NCBI GenBank assembly: GCA_963786195.1
Contig: CAWAYH010000006.1
Span: 682,001-746,000 of the forward strand
Direction: 5' to 3'
Source of the DNA: CAWAYH01 sp963786195
GTDB lineage: Bacteria > Acidobacteriota > Vicinamibacteria > Vicinamibacterales > 2-12-FULL-66-21
Length of the DNA stretch: 64,000 nt
A program made the position numbers and the translations under genes. Each line of letters starts with the position of its first letter. The first letter of the stretch is position 1. Positions 16,289 to 26,828 of the stretch are shown here, piece after piece. The notes under the pieces are model-generated. The model worked only from the letters and a program-made list of their open reading frames with translations. It was not told where the DNA came from and ran no database searches.

Positions 16289-18112
16289 ATGAACACAATG
16301 AAAAACAATTACCTAGTAGTCGCAGTCGGTCTCGCGTTAGTAGGTGTCGGCGTTGCGGGTACGCGGCTGCCGCAGGCGCCGGCGGCGCATAGTAAACCTG
16401 GCGAATTCCTGATCCAGAACGTGCGCGTGTTCGACGGTGAGCGCGTGGTGCCGCGCGCGAACGTGCTCGTCAGGGATGGCGCCATCGTGAGCGTCGGCAG
16501 CGAGCAGCCGCCGGGCGTTGAAATCATCCCTGGCGACGGCCGCACGCTGCTGCCCGGGCTGATCGACGCGCACACGCACGCGTTCGGCGATGCGCTCGAG
16601 CGCGCGCTGGTGTTCGGGGTGACGACCGAGCTGGACATGTTCACGGAACATCGGTTCGCTGCGACCCTCCGGGCCGAGCAGCAGGAGCCTGGACGCGCGC
16701 GGCGGCGCGCGGACATCTTCTCCGCCGGCACGCTCGTGACCGCACCCGGAGGCCACGGCACCGAGTACGGCCTGACGATCCCGACGCTGGCCGCTGCGGC
16801 TGACGCCCAGGCGTTCGTCGACGCACGCCTCGCGGAAGGCTCGGACTACATCAAGATCGTGTACGACGACGGTGGCACGTACGGCCTGAAGATCGCGACG
16901 ATCAACAAGGAGACGCTCGGCGCCACGATCGCCGCCGCCAAGAAACGCGACAAGCTTGCGGTGGTGCACATCGGATCCAGGCAGGGCGCGGAGGACGCAA
17001 TCGCCGCCGGTGCCAGCGGGCTCGTCCACATCTTCGCGGATACGCCGGCCGATGCGGCGTTCGTGCAGCGCGTGGTCGCGTCGCGTGCGTTCGTGACGCC
17101 CACGCTCTCGGTGACGGAAAGCACGACGGGCGTGCCCAGCGGCGCCTCGCTCGTCAAGGATGCGCGGCTCGCGATTTACATCAACAGTCAGGAACGTACG
17201 TCCCTCAACGCGAGCTTCCCCAAGCGCGCCGCCTCGAAGCAGGACCTCTCGATTTCGCTGACCGCCACGAAGATGCTGCATGACGCGGGCGTGCCGATCC
17301 TCGCCGGGACCGACGCGCCCAATCCAGGCACGGCGCACGGATCCAGCCTCCATCGTGAGATCGAGTTGCTGGTGCGCGCCGGCCTCTCCGCGGAAGCGGC
17401 ACTGGCGTCGGCGACGTCGGTCCCCGCGCGCGTGTACAACCTGCGCGACCGCGGACGCATCGCGCCGGGACTCCGCGCGGATCTCGTCCTGGTCGCCGGA
17501 GATCCGACCCGCGACGTCACCGCCACCCGCGACATCGTCTCCATCTGGAAGCGCGGCGTTCGCGTCGAAAGGACAAAGGCGCCGGCCGTCACCTCCGCGC
17601 CGGATGCCGAGACGACGACCGGAACGGTGAGCACGTTCGAGACGCCGGAGCCGCGCGCCGAGTTCGGCGCGGGCTGGCAGGTGTCGACCGACAGCTTCAT
17701 GGGCGGGAAGTCGACGGCCACGATGACCATCATCAAGGGAGGCGCCAACGGCACGAGCGGCGCCCTGGAGGTGACCGGGACCCTCGCGCAGGGCGCTCCG
17801 TTTCCCTGGGCCGGCGCGATCTTCTTCCCGGCCGCCACGCCGATGACGCCCGTCAACCTGTCGAAGTTCAAGGAGCTCGTGTTCTGGGCGCGCGGCGACG
17901 GCGGCGAGCACCAGGTCATGGTCTTCGCGACGCGCCTCGGGAACATCCCGGCGTCGCAGCCGTTCACCGCCGGTCCGGAGTGGCGCGAGTACGTGATGCC
18001 GCTCGCCTCCTTCTCGGGCATCGACGGATCCGACCTCAGCGGCGTGCTATTCTCCGCGGGACCGAAAACCGGGTCGTTCAAGTTTGCTATTGATGAAGTT
18101 CGCTTTCGATGA
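16289..18112 (+). CDS. Exported amidohydrolase fused to a C-terminal CIA30 domain
   Basis: 607 residues. Signal peptide at 1-24 (NNYLVVAVGLALVGVGVAG). Amidohydrolase domain at about 40-430 with the metal-binding LIDAHTHAF (D93, H95, H97), KIVYDDGG as the likely bridging-lysine region, metal histidines in VVHIGSR and LVHIFADT, and the catalytic aspartate in LAGTDAPNPG. Residues from about 450 to the end (FETPEPRAEFGAGWQVSTD, SFMGGKSTATM, FWARGDGGEHQ, FAIDEVRFR) match the CIA30/galactose-binding-like domain. The stop overlaps the next ATG (ATGA), coupling it to a DesK-like kinase. It is probably a periplasmic hydrolase of a cyclic amide or prolidase-type substrate; which one is unknown. Confidence 0.85.
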   Translation: MNTMKNNYLVVAVGLALVGVGVAGTRLPQAPAAHSKPGEFLIQNVRVFDGERVVPRANVLVRDGAIVSVGSEQPPGVEIIPGDGRTLLPGLIDAHTHAFGDALERALVFGVTTELDMFTEHRFAATLRAEQQEPGRARRRADIFSAGTLVTAPGGHGTEYGLTIPTLAAAADAQAFVDARLAEGSDYIKIVYDDGGTYGLKIATINKETLGATIAAAKKRDKLAVVHIGSRQGAEDAIAAGASGLVHIFADTPADAAFVQRVVASRAFVTPTLSVTESTTGVPSGASLVKDARLAIYINSQERTSLNASFPKRAASKQDLSISLTATKMLHDAGVPILAGTDAPNPGTAHGSSLHREIELLVRAGLSAEAALASATSVPARVYNLRDRGRIAPGLRADLVLVAGDPTRDVTATRDIVSIWKRGVRVERTKAPAVTSAPDAETTTGTVSTFETPEPRAEFGAGWQVSTDSFMGGKSTATMTIIKGGANGTSGALEVTGTLAQGAPFPWAGAIFFPAATPMTPVNLSKFKELVFWARGDGGEHQVMVFATRLGNIPASQPFTAGPEWREYVMPLASFSGIDGSDLSGVLFSAGPKTGSFKFAIDEVRFR

Positions 18113-19197
18113 GGCTGCTTCCCGAATCGTCACCGCTCGGATGGACACCGTACGCGTGGCTCGTCTACCTGTCCTTCTTCGTGGTGTACGCGGTCTGGAA
18201 GAACGAGCCGGGCGACTGGCTGATCGACGGACCGGCGCTGCTCCTGTTCCTCGCCTTGTACTTCCGCGGCTTCTGGGTGCAGGGCCGCGCGCTCCTCGTG
18301 ATCGCCTTCGCGATCGTCGGCCTCGGCATGCTGCTCGGGCCGCGGAACCCCGGCGCCAACTGCTTCATCATTTATGGCGCCGCGTTCTTGGGCGGTGTGG
18401 GCCGGCCGTCGGTGGCCGTGCGCTGGCTGATCGTCGTGCTCGCGCTGGTCGCGTCCGAATCCTGGCTCCTCTCGCTGTCGCCCGCGTTCTGGGGGCCAGG
18501 GATCGTGATCTCGCTCCTGGTCGGCGGTTCGAACATCCATTTCGAAGAAGTGCGCCGCAAGGATCAGGCGCTGATGAAGGCGCACGAGGCGGCCGAACAC
18601 CTCGCCACGATCGCCGAGCGCGAACGGATCGCGCGGGATCTCCACGATCTGCTCGGCCACACGCTCTCCATCATCGTCCTCAAGTCGGAGCTGGCCGCGA
18701 AGGTCGGCGAACGCGACCCCGCGAGAGCGCTGCAGGAGATCCGCGACGTCGAGCGCATTTCCCGCCAGGCGCTGACGGAAGTCCGACAGGCGGTGTATGG
18801 CTACCGCGGCGACCGCCTGGACGAGGAGCTGCGGACCGGGCGGGCCGCGCTCGAGGCGGCGGGGGTGACGCTCGACGCAGACGTCATCGCCCCGAACCTG
18901 ACGCCCGAGCAGGAGAGGACGCTGGCGCTGGCCGTGCGCGAGGCGGTGACCAACGTGATCCGGCATTCCCACGCGCGGACGTGCCGAATCGCGCTGGCGC
19001 AACAGGGCGAGGGCATCACGCTGACGATTGAAGACGACGGGATCGGTGGCGATGCGACGGAAGGCGTCGGCCTTTCGGGTATGCGCGCCCGGCTGGCCGC
19101 AATCGGCGGACGCCTCGAACGCGAGGGGCGCAACGGCACGCGGTTGATCCTGACGCTCCCCGTGACGGCGCCGGCACGCGCGATGGCGTCATCATGA
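18109..19197 (+). CDS. DesK-like sensor histidine kinase (HisKA_3)
   Basis: 362 residues. Five or six membrane helices in residues 14-140 form the sensor, with no sizeable extracytoplasmic loop. A coiled linker precedes the HisKA_3 box ERERIARDLHDLLGH, with phospho-acceptor H179. The HATPase_c region has AVREAVTNVIRHS (N box), DDGIGG (G1) and VGLSGMRARL (G2). The pattern fits DesK-type sensors that respond to the membrane. It is ATGA-coupled to both the upstream amidohydrolase and the downstream regulator, so all three proteins should be co-expressed. Confidence 0.93.
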   Translation: MRLLPESSPLGWTPYAWLVYLSFFVVYAVWKNEPGDWLIDGPALLLFLALYFRGFWVQGRALLVIAFAIVGLGMLLGPRNPGANCFIIYGAAFLGGVGRPSVAVRWLIVVLALVASESWLLSLSPAFWGPGIVISLLVGGSNIHFEEVRRKDQALMKAHEAAEHLATIAERERIARDLHDLLGHTLSIIVLKSELAAKVGERDPARALQEIRDVERISRQALTEVRQAVYGYRGDRLDEELRTGRAALEAAGVTLDADVIAPNLTPEQERTLALAVREAVTNVIRHSHARTCRIALAQQGEGITLTIEDDGIGGDATEGVGLSGMRARLAAIGGRLEREGRNGTRLILTLPVTAPARAMASS

Positions 19198-19796
19198 TCC
19201 GCATCCTGATCGCAGAAGACCAGGCCATGGTGCTCGGCGCGCTCAGCGCGCTGCTCGAGATCGAGAGCGACTTCGAGGTCGTCGGACAGGCACGCACGGG
19301 AACCGAGGCGCTGGCCCTCGCCACCCGCCACCATCCCGACGTCGTCGTCACCGACATCGAGATGCCGGGCATGACGGGGCTCGATCTCGCCAAGGCGCTC
19401 ACCGAAGCGGAGCCCGCTCCGCGGGTCATCATCCTGACGACGTTTGCGCGGCCGGGGTACTTGCGGCGCGCACTCGACGTCGGAGCATCAGGGTACCTGC
19501 TCAAGGACGCGCCCTCGGCACAACTGGCCGATGCGATTCGCAGGGTCGCGGGCGGCGGCCGCGCGATCGATCCGTCGCTGGCCGCGGAGGCCTGGACCGA
19601 GCCGGATCCGCTGACCGATCGCGAGCGCGAGGTCCTCCGTCTCGCGGGCGAAGGGCTCTCGGGCGCCGAGATCGCCAAACGGCTGAAGCTCTCCGAGGGC
19701 ACGGTCCGGAACTACCTGTCGGAATCGATCGGCAAGCTCGGCGCGCGCAACCGCGTCGAGGCTGCGCGCCGGGCGAGGCAGAAGGGCTGGTTGTAG
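19194..19796 (+). CDS. DesR/NarL-type response regulator
   Basis: 200 residues: a receiver domain with acidic pocket E8-D9, phospho-acceptor D54 (DVVVTDIEMPG), conserved T in ILTTFARPG and K in YLLKDAP, and a C-terminal LuxR-type helix-turn-helix (PLTDREREVLRLAGEG, EIAKRLKLSEGTVRNYLSE). Its ATG overlaps the kinase stop. It is expected to bind DNA as a dimer when phosphorylated. Targets may include its own operon; no clear operator was seen upstream of 16289 apart from the low-complexity block. Confidence 0.95.
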   Translation: MIRILIAEDQAMVLGALSALLEIESDFEVVGQARTGTEALALATRHHPDVVVTDIEMPGMTGLDLAKALTEAEPAPRVIILTTFARPGYLRRALDVGASGYLLKDAPSAQLADAIRRVAGGGRAIDPSLAAEAWTEPDPLTDREREVLRLAGEGLSGAEIAKRLKLSEGTVRNYLSESIGKLGARNRVEAARRARQKGWL

Positions 19797-19840
19797 CATC
19801 GCGGTACAGCTAAACTCCTTCGCACTCAAGGAGACTCGCC

Positions 19841-22800
19841 ATGTTGCGCGCACCCAGGCTCGCGGTCGTGCTGTCGGCCGCCCTGCTGCCGTTCGTCGGC
19901 TCGTGGAACGGCGGAATGGTCGCCGGCGGCGATGGCCAGACCGCAGGACCTCCGTCCAGCATCGATCCGATGATCCTCAAGGCCCTCCAGTGGCGCAGCA
20001 TCGGGCCGTTGCGGGGCGGACGGTCGATCGCGGTCAGCGGCGTGAAGGGTCGGCCGAAAGAGGCGTACTTCGGCGCCGTCGGCGGCGGCCTGTGGAAGAC
20101 CGTGGATGGTGGCGAGAACTGGACGCCGGTGACGGATGGTCAAATCAGAACTTCCTCGGTCGGCGCCGTCGCCGTTTCGGAGACGAATCCCGACATCGTC
20201 TACATCGGCATGGGCGAGTCCTGCATCCGGGGCAACATCATGCTCGGCGATGGCGTCTACAAGTCCAGCGACGCTGGCAAGACGTGGACCCACGTCGGGT
20301 TCAAGGACTCTCAGGCGATCTCCAAGATTCGCATCCATCCGACGAACCCGGACATCGTGTTCGTCGCCTCTTTGGCAAGTACGGGGCGAACAGCGAGGAG
20401 CGCGGGATCTTCAAGAGTACGGACGGCGGGAAGAGCTGGCAGCGGAAGCTGTTTCGTGACAACAAGACGGGCGCGGTAGACATCTCGATCGATCGGCGCA
20501 ACCCGAACGTGATGTACGCGGCGCTGTGGGAGGCGTATCGCCTCGAGTATCAGATGTCGAGCGGCGGTCCTGGCAGCGGATTGTTCAGATCGACCGATGG
20601 CGGCGAGACCTGGCGCGAGATCACACGAAATCCAGGCCTGCCCGCGGGGATGATCGGCAAGATCGGCGTCTCTGTCTCCGGCGCCGATCCGAACCGCGTG
20701 TACGCGCTCGTCGAAAACGAGAATGGCGGACTCTTCGTGTCGGACGATGCCGGTTCCACGTGGTCGCTTGCGAACACGAACCGCAACGTTCGTCAGCGCG
20801 CGTTCTACTACACGCACCTCATTGCCGATCCGGTGAGCAAGGACACGGTGTACCTGCTCAACACCAGCGCGTTTCGCTCGACCGACGGTGGCAAGACACT
20901 CACCAACGTGGGCGGCGGCACGCACGGCGACCATCACGATCTCTGGATCGATCCCGACGACGCCAAGCATCTCGTGATCGCCAACGATGGCGGAGGGGCG
21001 GTCTCGGTGGCCGGGGGACAGGGCTGGACCGCGCAGGATTTTCCGACGCCGCAGTACTACCACGTGGTGACGACGAAGCACGTGCCGTATCACGTCTGCG
21101 GTGCGCAGCAGGACGGGAGCACCGTGTGCGTGCCGAGCGACACGAATCTGGGCGGCAGACGCGGGGGCGGTGGCGGTGGCGGCGGACGTGGCGGCGCACC
21201 GGCGCTCTACGGTGCCGGCGGCGCTGAGCCCGGGTACATCGCTCCCGATCCGAAGGACCCCGACGTCTTCTACGCGGGCGGCAACAACGGATCGTTCCTG
21301 ACCAGGCTCAACCGCAGGACCGGCGAGCTGCGCGAAGTGAGTCCGTATCCGCGGATGTTCTCGGGCGAGCCCTCGAGCGCGCTGGTCGAACGCTGGCAGT
21401 GGACCTATCCCATCATCTTCTCGCACGCCGATCCGAACGTCCTCTACACGTCGTCGCAACACGTCTGGAAGACGACCAACGGCGGGCAGAGCTGGGACAA
21501 GATCAGCCCTGACCTGACGCGGCACGATCCAAAGACGATGGGTCCGTCGGGAGGGCCGATCACGAAGGACATGAACGCCCCCGAAGTCTATGGGACGGTA
21601 TTCGCGATCGGACCCGGCAAGAAGGACGTCAACATCATCTGGGCGGGATCGGATGACGGGCTGGTGCACGTCACGCGCGACGGCGGCAAGAACTGGGCGA
21701 AGGTGACGCCGAAGGACCTGCCCGACTTCGGCCGGGTCAGCCAGATCGATGCGTCGGCCTTCGAGCCCGGCGGGGCTTACGTGGCGGTCAAGCGCCCGCT
21801 TCTCGACGATACGGCGCCCTACATCTTTCGCACGCGGGATTTCGGGAAGACGTGGACCAGGATCGTCACGGGGATTCCCTCGAACGACTACGTGCATGCG
21901 GTCCGCGAAGATCCGGCACGGCGCGGTCTGCTCTACGCTGGCACCGAGCGCGGGTTCTACGTCTCCTTTGACAATGGCGACCGCTGGGAGCCACTGTCGT
22001 TGAACCTCCCGGTGACGCAGAGTGTCCGACATCTGGGTCGAGGCACACTCGGTTGCGATTGCGACACACGGGCGCGGCTTCTATATCCTCGACGACATCG
22101 CGACGCTCCGTCAGGCCGGAACGGAAGTCACCGCTGCGACGGACGCCTACCTGTTCAAACCTGCCGACGCGATTCGCGGGACGAACGCCACGATTGCCTA
22201 CCTGCTGAAGAAGCCGCCGCAGAAGCTGACGCTCGAAATCCTCGACAGCCGCGGGCAGGTGGTGCAGACGTTCCCTGGTGGAGTCGCCGGGCGCGGCGGG
22301 CGCGGCGGACGAGGCGCAGGTCGTGGCGCCGAAGGTGGAGACCAGCCGGCTGCAGCGCCGGGCACGACTCAGGCCGGCCGCGGCGCACCCGCCGCTGAGG
22401 CGGGCGACCAGCCCGAGGAAGGTGGCGGCGGCCGCGGTCGCGGTGGCGCGCCTACAGCGTCGATGACGGCCGGACTGAATCGTGTGCCCTGGAACCTCAA
22501 CCACCAGGGCCCGACGACGTTCCCCGGCATGATTCTGTGGGGCGCGACGACGAACGGTCCGGCGGCGCTGCCCGGGGACTATCAGGCTCGCCTGACAGTG
22601 GACGGGAGAGCGCAGACGCAGCCGTTCGCGATCCGGAAGCATCCGTTGCGCGCCACCAGCGACGCCGACCTCAAAGAACAATTCGACCTCGCGCTGCAGA
22701 TCCGCGACAAGGTCAGCGAAGCCAACAACGCGGTCATACAGATCCGGAGCCTCAAGCAGCAGGCTGCCGAACGCGTCGCAAAGTCGTCTGATCCGGGGCT

Positions 22801-23104
22801 GAAGGCTGCGGCCGATCGTCTGACGAAAAACCTCAGCGCGGTTGAAGAAGAGATCTACCAGGTGCGCAATCAGAGCGGCCAGGACCCGCTGAACTTCCCG
22901 ATCAAGATCAACAACCGGCTGGCCTCGCTGCTGCGCGTCGTGACGACGGGCGATGGCAAGCCCATCGCGAACGCCTATCCGATTTTCAAGGACCTGACCG
23001 GCGAGCTGAAAGTGCAGACGGATCGACTCCAGCGGGTGGTGGCGACAGATCTTCCAGCCTTCAACGCGCAGGCGCAGCGCCTGGGCCTGGATGTCGTGAA
23101 GTAG
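19841..23104 (+). CDS. Secreted sortilin/VPS10-type BNR-repeat beta-propeller protein ('glycosyl hydrolase' family), two frameshifts
   Basis: ATG 19841 follows AAGGAG and starts a signal-like segment (LAVVLSAALLPFVG). BNR/Asp-box repeats are frequent: GLWKTVDGGENW, YKSSDAGKTW, IFKSTDGGKSW, LFRSTDGGETW, VWKTTNGGQSW and HVTRDGGKNW, as in the large exported propeller proteins of Acidobacteria and Bacteroidetes. The frame shifts by -1 near 20370 (VFVAS to FGKYG) and by +1 near 22018 (LPVTQ to VSDIW); the two cancel and the full length is 1088 codons. A Gly/Arg/Ala-rich low-complexity segment sits at about 22270-22460. The annotation as hydrolase is historical; binding or protein-sorting roles are as likely. 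Confidence 0.8.
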
Positions 23105-23132
23105 CGTCTCCCGGCCGAACGCGGACAGCAAT

Positions 23133-23156
23133 CGTCTTACCCTTCGGGAGAAGACG
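23133..23156 (+). terminator. Terminator-like hairpin after the BNR gene
   Basis: CGTCTT and AAGACG pair around an inner CCC-TTCG-GGG, giving a stable stem with a TTCG loop just downstream of the stop at 23104. No U-tract follows, so termination may need Rho or the hairpin may protect the 3' end. Confidence 0.45.
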
Positions 23157-23158
23157 CA

Positions 23159-24472
23159 ATGCACGTCCGGTGATCCGCTCCGGCCACTGCGACTGGCTGT
23201 GGCAGCGCTTGCACTGAGCGCGATCTCACCCTTACAGGCGGACACACCTCGGTCTTCAACCGCACAAGAGCGCCAGCGACCGAACCGCGTCGAGGCCGCG
23301 CTGATCACGACGGACGTGATCGTGAGGGATGCGAAGGGTCTGTTCGTGGCGGACCTGAAGCCCGGTGAGTTCAGCGTCTTCGAGGACGGCGTCGCGCAGT
23401 CGATCGTCACGTTCACGCTCATCCATGGCGGCCGCTGGATCAACGTCGGCACACCCACGCCGGCAGAGGCGCCCGAGGGCATCATCCTGCCGCCAGTCCG
23501 TCCGCCGAGCGACGTCTCGGGGCGCATCTTCCTCATCTTCATCGACGATCTTCACCTCGACGCCGCCAACACGTCGCGCATACGCGAGCTGTTGAAAACG
23601 GTCTCGCAGGAACTGATCCACCAGGGGGACATGTTCGGCATCCTCTCGACGGGGACATCGTCGATCGAGATTGACCTGACCTACGATCGGCGCCGGCTCG
23701 ATCAGGCGATCGGACGCGTTGCGGGAAACGGCCTCACGCCTCGCGACATCCTGGAAACTCCCGTCGGCGCGGAAGGTCCCGCGGAAGTCCGCCATCGCGC
23801 GCATGTGGCGTTCAGCACTGCGTACGACTTGTTGAACAACCTTGGGAAGATCCACGATCGTCGCAAGGCGCTCATCTATGTGAGCAACGGCTACGACCTC
23901 AATCCGTTCGCAGAGACGCGGGCGAAACGGGAGGCGCAGGATTCCGCCGCGAATCCGTTTCGTGAACAGCGAGGGCAGTTCTCGGATGCCGACCTCGTCG
24001 CGCAGCTCTCGGAGCTCACGCGCGCGGCGAACCGTGCGAACGCCACCATCTACACGATCGACCCGCGCGGGGCTCGTCGCGGGGCCGGACCTGGGCGTCG
24101 ACGTCGACATGGTCGCCTGGCAGCAGTATGTGGCGCGGTCGCAGGATACCCTCCGCGTGATTGCGGAGGAAACGGGCGGACGTGCGGTCGTCAACCGAAA
24201 CGACATCACGGACGCGCTGAAGCAGATCGACGCCGAGACGAGCGACTACTACGTCCTCGGCTACTACTCGACCAATGTCGATCCCCAGAAACGTCGCCGC
24301 AGCATCGAGGTCAAGGTCGGCGCGGCCCGCACTGCAGGTCGAGTACCGGACCGAGTACTCGCTCAAGCCGCCCGATCGCGAATCGATAGAAGCTCAGCCG
24401 GACGCGGTTGCGACGGTCCGGTACACTGGATCCGATGACGCCCACCCGGCTCGACTTACCACGTGCTGCTGA
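23159..24472 (+). CDS. VWFA-related secreted protein of the acidobacterial type (three +1 frameshifts)
   Basis: ATG 23159 has GGGAG ten bases upstream. A +1 break near 23172 then yields a full signal peptide (DPLRPLRLAVAALALSAI). The body holds the family's N-terminal beta-domain (VIVRDAKGLFVADLKPGEF, VFEDGVAQSI) and a VWA-like fold with FLIFIDDLHLDAANTSR and KALIYVSNGYDLNP. Further +1 breaks are near 24085 (IDPRG to LVAGPD) and 24318 (VKVG to RPALQVEY). Length minus three is 437 codons. The region GYYSTNVDPQKR is typical of the family C-terminus. Function is unknown; these are abundant exported proteins. Confidence 0.7.
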
Positions 24473-25299
24473 GCCTCGTGGTGTGCTGCGGCGCGAGCGC
24501 TGCCGCGATCGATCAACCTCCGCCCGACGTCGCGGCCATCGTCCGCGACGTCCGCGAGTCCCTGCGAATCGAGTACACGCGCCCGAAGCCGTTCATGTAT
24601 CTCGAGCGTGGCCGCGACGTGGACGTCTCGATGCTCGGGAAGGTGTCGCTCGGGCCGGAGCGCACCTTCGAGGTGTACCCCGGCGTCCCGGGCGATCACC
24701 GGAAGCGGTTGATTGCCGTGGACGGCAAGCCGCTCCATCCGGCAGAGCTCGCAAAACATGACGCGCTTTACCAACGCTACGAGCGGGAGAAGGCCGAGCG
24801 CGAGCGGACGGAGACGCCACGGCAGCGCTCGGCGCGGCTGCGAAAAGAGCAGGAAGAGGACCGCGAGCGCGAGGAGATCCTCGACGATGCGTTCGCGGTC
24901 TTCGAGGCGAGCTTCGCGGGCCGCGAGACGATGGACGGCCAGCCGGTCGTCGTGCTGACGCTGAAGCCGCGGCCCGACGCGAGCGTCAGAACGCGTGAGG
25001 GCGGGTGGATGAAGCAGTTCCAGGGCCGGATGTGGGTCGCCGAGGCGGGTCATCAGATCGCGCGGATCGATCTCCACGCATTCGATGACGTGACGCTCGG
25101 ATGGGGCGTGGTCGCGCGCGTGTACAAGGGCAGCGGTTTCAGCTTCATCCGCCGGCACATGGAGGGCATGTGGCTGCCGCTGGAGTTCACGCTCGAGGCC
25201 AGCGGCCGCACGCTGCTGTTCCGGCCCTTCCAGTTCAAGGACGTGACCGTCTACTCCAACCATCGAAAAGCCGCACTCAACGACACCCGACAGGACTAA
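24435..25299 (+). CDS. Conserved secreted hypothetical protein, probable +1 break in the signal peptide
   Basis: GTG 24463 starts a clean frame of 278 residues with signal sequence LLSLVVCCGASAAA. ATG 24435, in the -1 register, gives MTPTRLDLP and joins this frame if one inserted base is removed (length minus one is 288 codons), so 24435 is the likelier start. The product has a charged linker (TPRQRSARLRKEQEEDRERE) and a C-terminal part (TREGGWMKQFQGRMWVAEAG, EGMWLPLEFTLEASGRTLLF) resembling the lipoprotein-carrier-like folds of acidobacterial unknowns. It overlaps the end of the VWFA gene, so the two are likely co-expressed. Confidence 0.6.
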
Positions 25300-25335
25300 G
25301 ATGGCCGAGATGCCGCAGCCGGTCGGGACGGTCAG

Positions 25336-26226
25336 GTGACCGCGCCACGCTCACCCGTTCGAAAGGCGCTTCTCATCACGTTCTCGCTCGCGATGGGCGC
25401 GTACGCGGCGGCCATCATGTACCTCATCACCAGCGAAACCAGCCTCATCTTCAAGACCGACGTTGCGCGCTCGGACACCAGGCCGGCGTTCCCGTACGCG
25501 CAGGTCATGCTGCCGCGGGCGGATCGGGTGCAGCAGTTCGCGTGGGCGATGGAACGGGACAAGAGCCGGCCTGTCGAACCGGAAGACGAAATCTGGCTGC
25601 TGTTCCTCCACGGCAACGCCTCGACGATCGGCAGCCGCATGAACGTGGCGCATTACGGGCGGCTCCGCGACCTGGGGGTGAACGTGCTCGCGCCGGAGTA
25701 TCGCGGCTACAACGGCCTCGACGGCGTGCCGTCAGAGGCCAGCGTGGGCGCGGACGCGCGAGCGGGCTACGACTACCTGCTCTCGCACAAGCTCGTCCAG
25801 CCCGAACGTGTCGTGATCTTCGGATGGTCGCTTGGAGCGGCGGTGGCCGTCGACCTCGCGTCGCAGGTGGCGCAGGCGGGCGTGATTCTCGAAGGCGCGC
25901 CGGCATCGATCGCCGCGATCGGCCAGCAGCAGTACCCGCTGTTCCCCGTCCGGCTGATCATGCGCAACCCCTTCGACGCGATCAAGAAGGTCGGGCGCAT
26001 TCACTCGCCGATGCTCTTCCTCCACAGCGCGGAAGACACCATCGTTCCCTATGCCGAGGGACGCCGGCTGTACGACGCGGCGTCGTCACCGAAGCGTTTC
26101 GTGGAAGTGCGCGGGGGGCATATCGAGGCGAGCGAGATCGACGCGGATGTGTTCTACGACGCGATCAAGGAATTCCTGCAGCAGGCGATGAATCCTGGCT
26201 CACCCGGATCGGAATCGCCCCGATGA
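25336..26226 (+). CDS. Membrane-anchored alpha/beta-hydrolase (serine aminopeptidase S33-like)
   Basis: 296 residues. A single N-terminal helix (ALLITFSLAMGAYAAAIMYL) anchors the protein. The hydrolase core has LFLHGNASTIGSR (oxyanion loop), nucleophile elbow GWSLGAA with S165, acid in LHSAEDTIVPY and histidine in RGGHIEAS. This resembles the BEM46/ABHD13-type family of bacterial alpha/beta hydrolases. It is intact and lies 36 bases after the upstream secreted unknown, so it may be the last gene of that operon. The substrate is unknown. Confidence 0.85.
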   Translation: MTAPRSPVRKALLITFSLAMGAYAAAIMYLITSETSLIFKTDVARSDTRPAFPYAQVMLPRADRVQQFAWAMERDKSRPVEPEDEIWLLFLHGNASTIGSRMNVAHYGRLRDLGVNVLAPEYRGYNGLDGVPSEASVGADARAGYDYLLSHKLVQPERVVIFGWSLGAAVAVDLASQVAQAGVILEGAPASIAAIGQQQYPLFPVRLIMRNPFDAIKKVGRIHSPMLFLHSAEDTIVPYAEGRRLYDAASSPKRFVEVRGGHIEASEIDADVFYDAIKEFLQQAMNPGSPGSESPR

Positions 26227-26299
26227 TTGTAGAGGGTGAGACCGTATTTCAGCATTACTCGACAGGTTGAAATACATGTCGACCCCTTTTCAGCGAATG

Positions 26300-26698
26300 T
26301 TAGTGCGACGTCGACCCGTGCACGTGCACGTGGGCTTTCGCCGGCAACGTCTGGACGCCAGAGTTCTCGGCGCCATCCCAGATCTGGCTGAGGACGTAGT
26401 TCTCACCGGACTTCTTGAACACGATCTCGTCCTTCGCGGACCCGTGGCGCGGGGGGCCGGTCGGTTCGACCACGAAGTACCTGGCCTCTGAGCCGTTGGA
26501 GATCTCCATGACGCCGTTCCCGATCTCCATCGGTCTTACCGTGTAGCTCCCCGCCGGAAACTGCGTCTGCCCCGCCTTGAACGGGAAGGTGGTCTTGAAC
26601 TTGATCGGTTCGTCCACTTGCGCGCTCGCGATCCGTCCGACGCCCACCATCGCCATCATCATTCCGATCATCACGACCGTCCGTGCAATCCTGCTCAT
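26300..26698 (-). CDS. Small secreted protein, probable sigma-54-regulated target
   Basis: 132 residues with a signal peptide (RTVVMIGMMMAMVGVGRIASA). The mature part is beta-rich (IKFKTTFPFKAGQTQFPAGSY, then GNGVMEISNGSEARYFVVE) and ends in a histidine-rich tail (KAHVHVHGSTSH), which could bind metal. Proteins of this size with FPAGSYTVRP are common exported unknowns in Acidobacteria. It lies downstream of a good -24/-12 element and directly after a sigma-54 activator gene on the same strand, so it is the obvious candidate target. A stress-response role is inference. Confidence 0.7.
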   Translation of the reverse strand: MSRIARTVVMIGMMMAMVGVGRIASAQVDEPIKFKTTFPFKAGQTQFPAGSYTVRPMEIGNGVMEISNGSEARYFVVEPTGPPRHGSAKDEIVFKKSGENYVLSQIWDGAENSGVQTLPAKAHVHVHGSTSH

Positions 26699-26741
26699 GA
26701 CATTGCTCCCTTCGAACCTTCAGTCATCTATCTCGATCGAT

Positions 26742-26757
26742 AGCAAGCCCGATGCCC
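26742..26757 (-). promoter_or_regulatory. Candidate sigma-54 (-24/-12) promoter
   Basis: On the minus strand the sequence is GGGCATCGGGCTTGCT: GG and GC are separated by exactly 10 bases and the -12 element TTGCT is perfect, compared with the TGGCAC-N5-TTGCW consensus. Predicted transcription would start near 26730, about 30 bases before ATG 26698. A sigma-54 activator gene lies immediately upstream. Confidence 0.6.
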
Positions 26758-26792
26758 GCCCATCGCGCTCGATATCGCTGCCATTTGCCGTC

Positions 26793-26828
26793 CACACGGC
26801 ACACCATTCAGCCACACCTTCCTCACAC
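26793..26828 (-). promoter_or_regulatory. Four GTGTG direct repeats, possible activator-binding region
   Basis: On the minus strand GTGTG occurs four times (plus-strand CACAC at 26793, 26800, 26813 and 26824), between the activator stop and the -24/-12 element. The spacing of 7-13 bases and the position 40-75 bases upstream of the promoter suit an upstream activating site, but this is unproven. Confidence 0.35.

Noticed and set aside
16337..17911. 524-residue minus-strand frame
   Set aside because: Antisense to the amidohydrolase with its full set of metal ligands.
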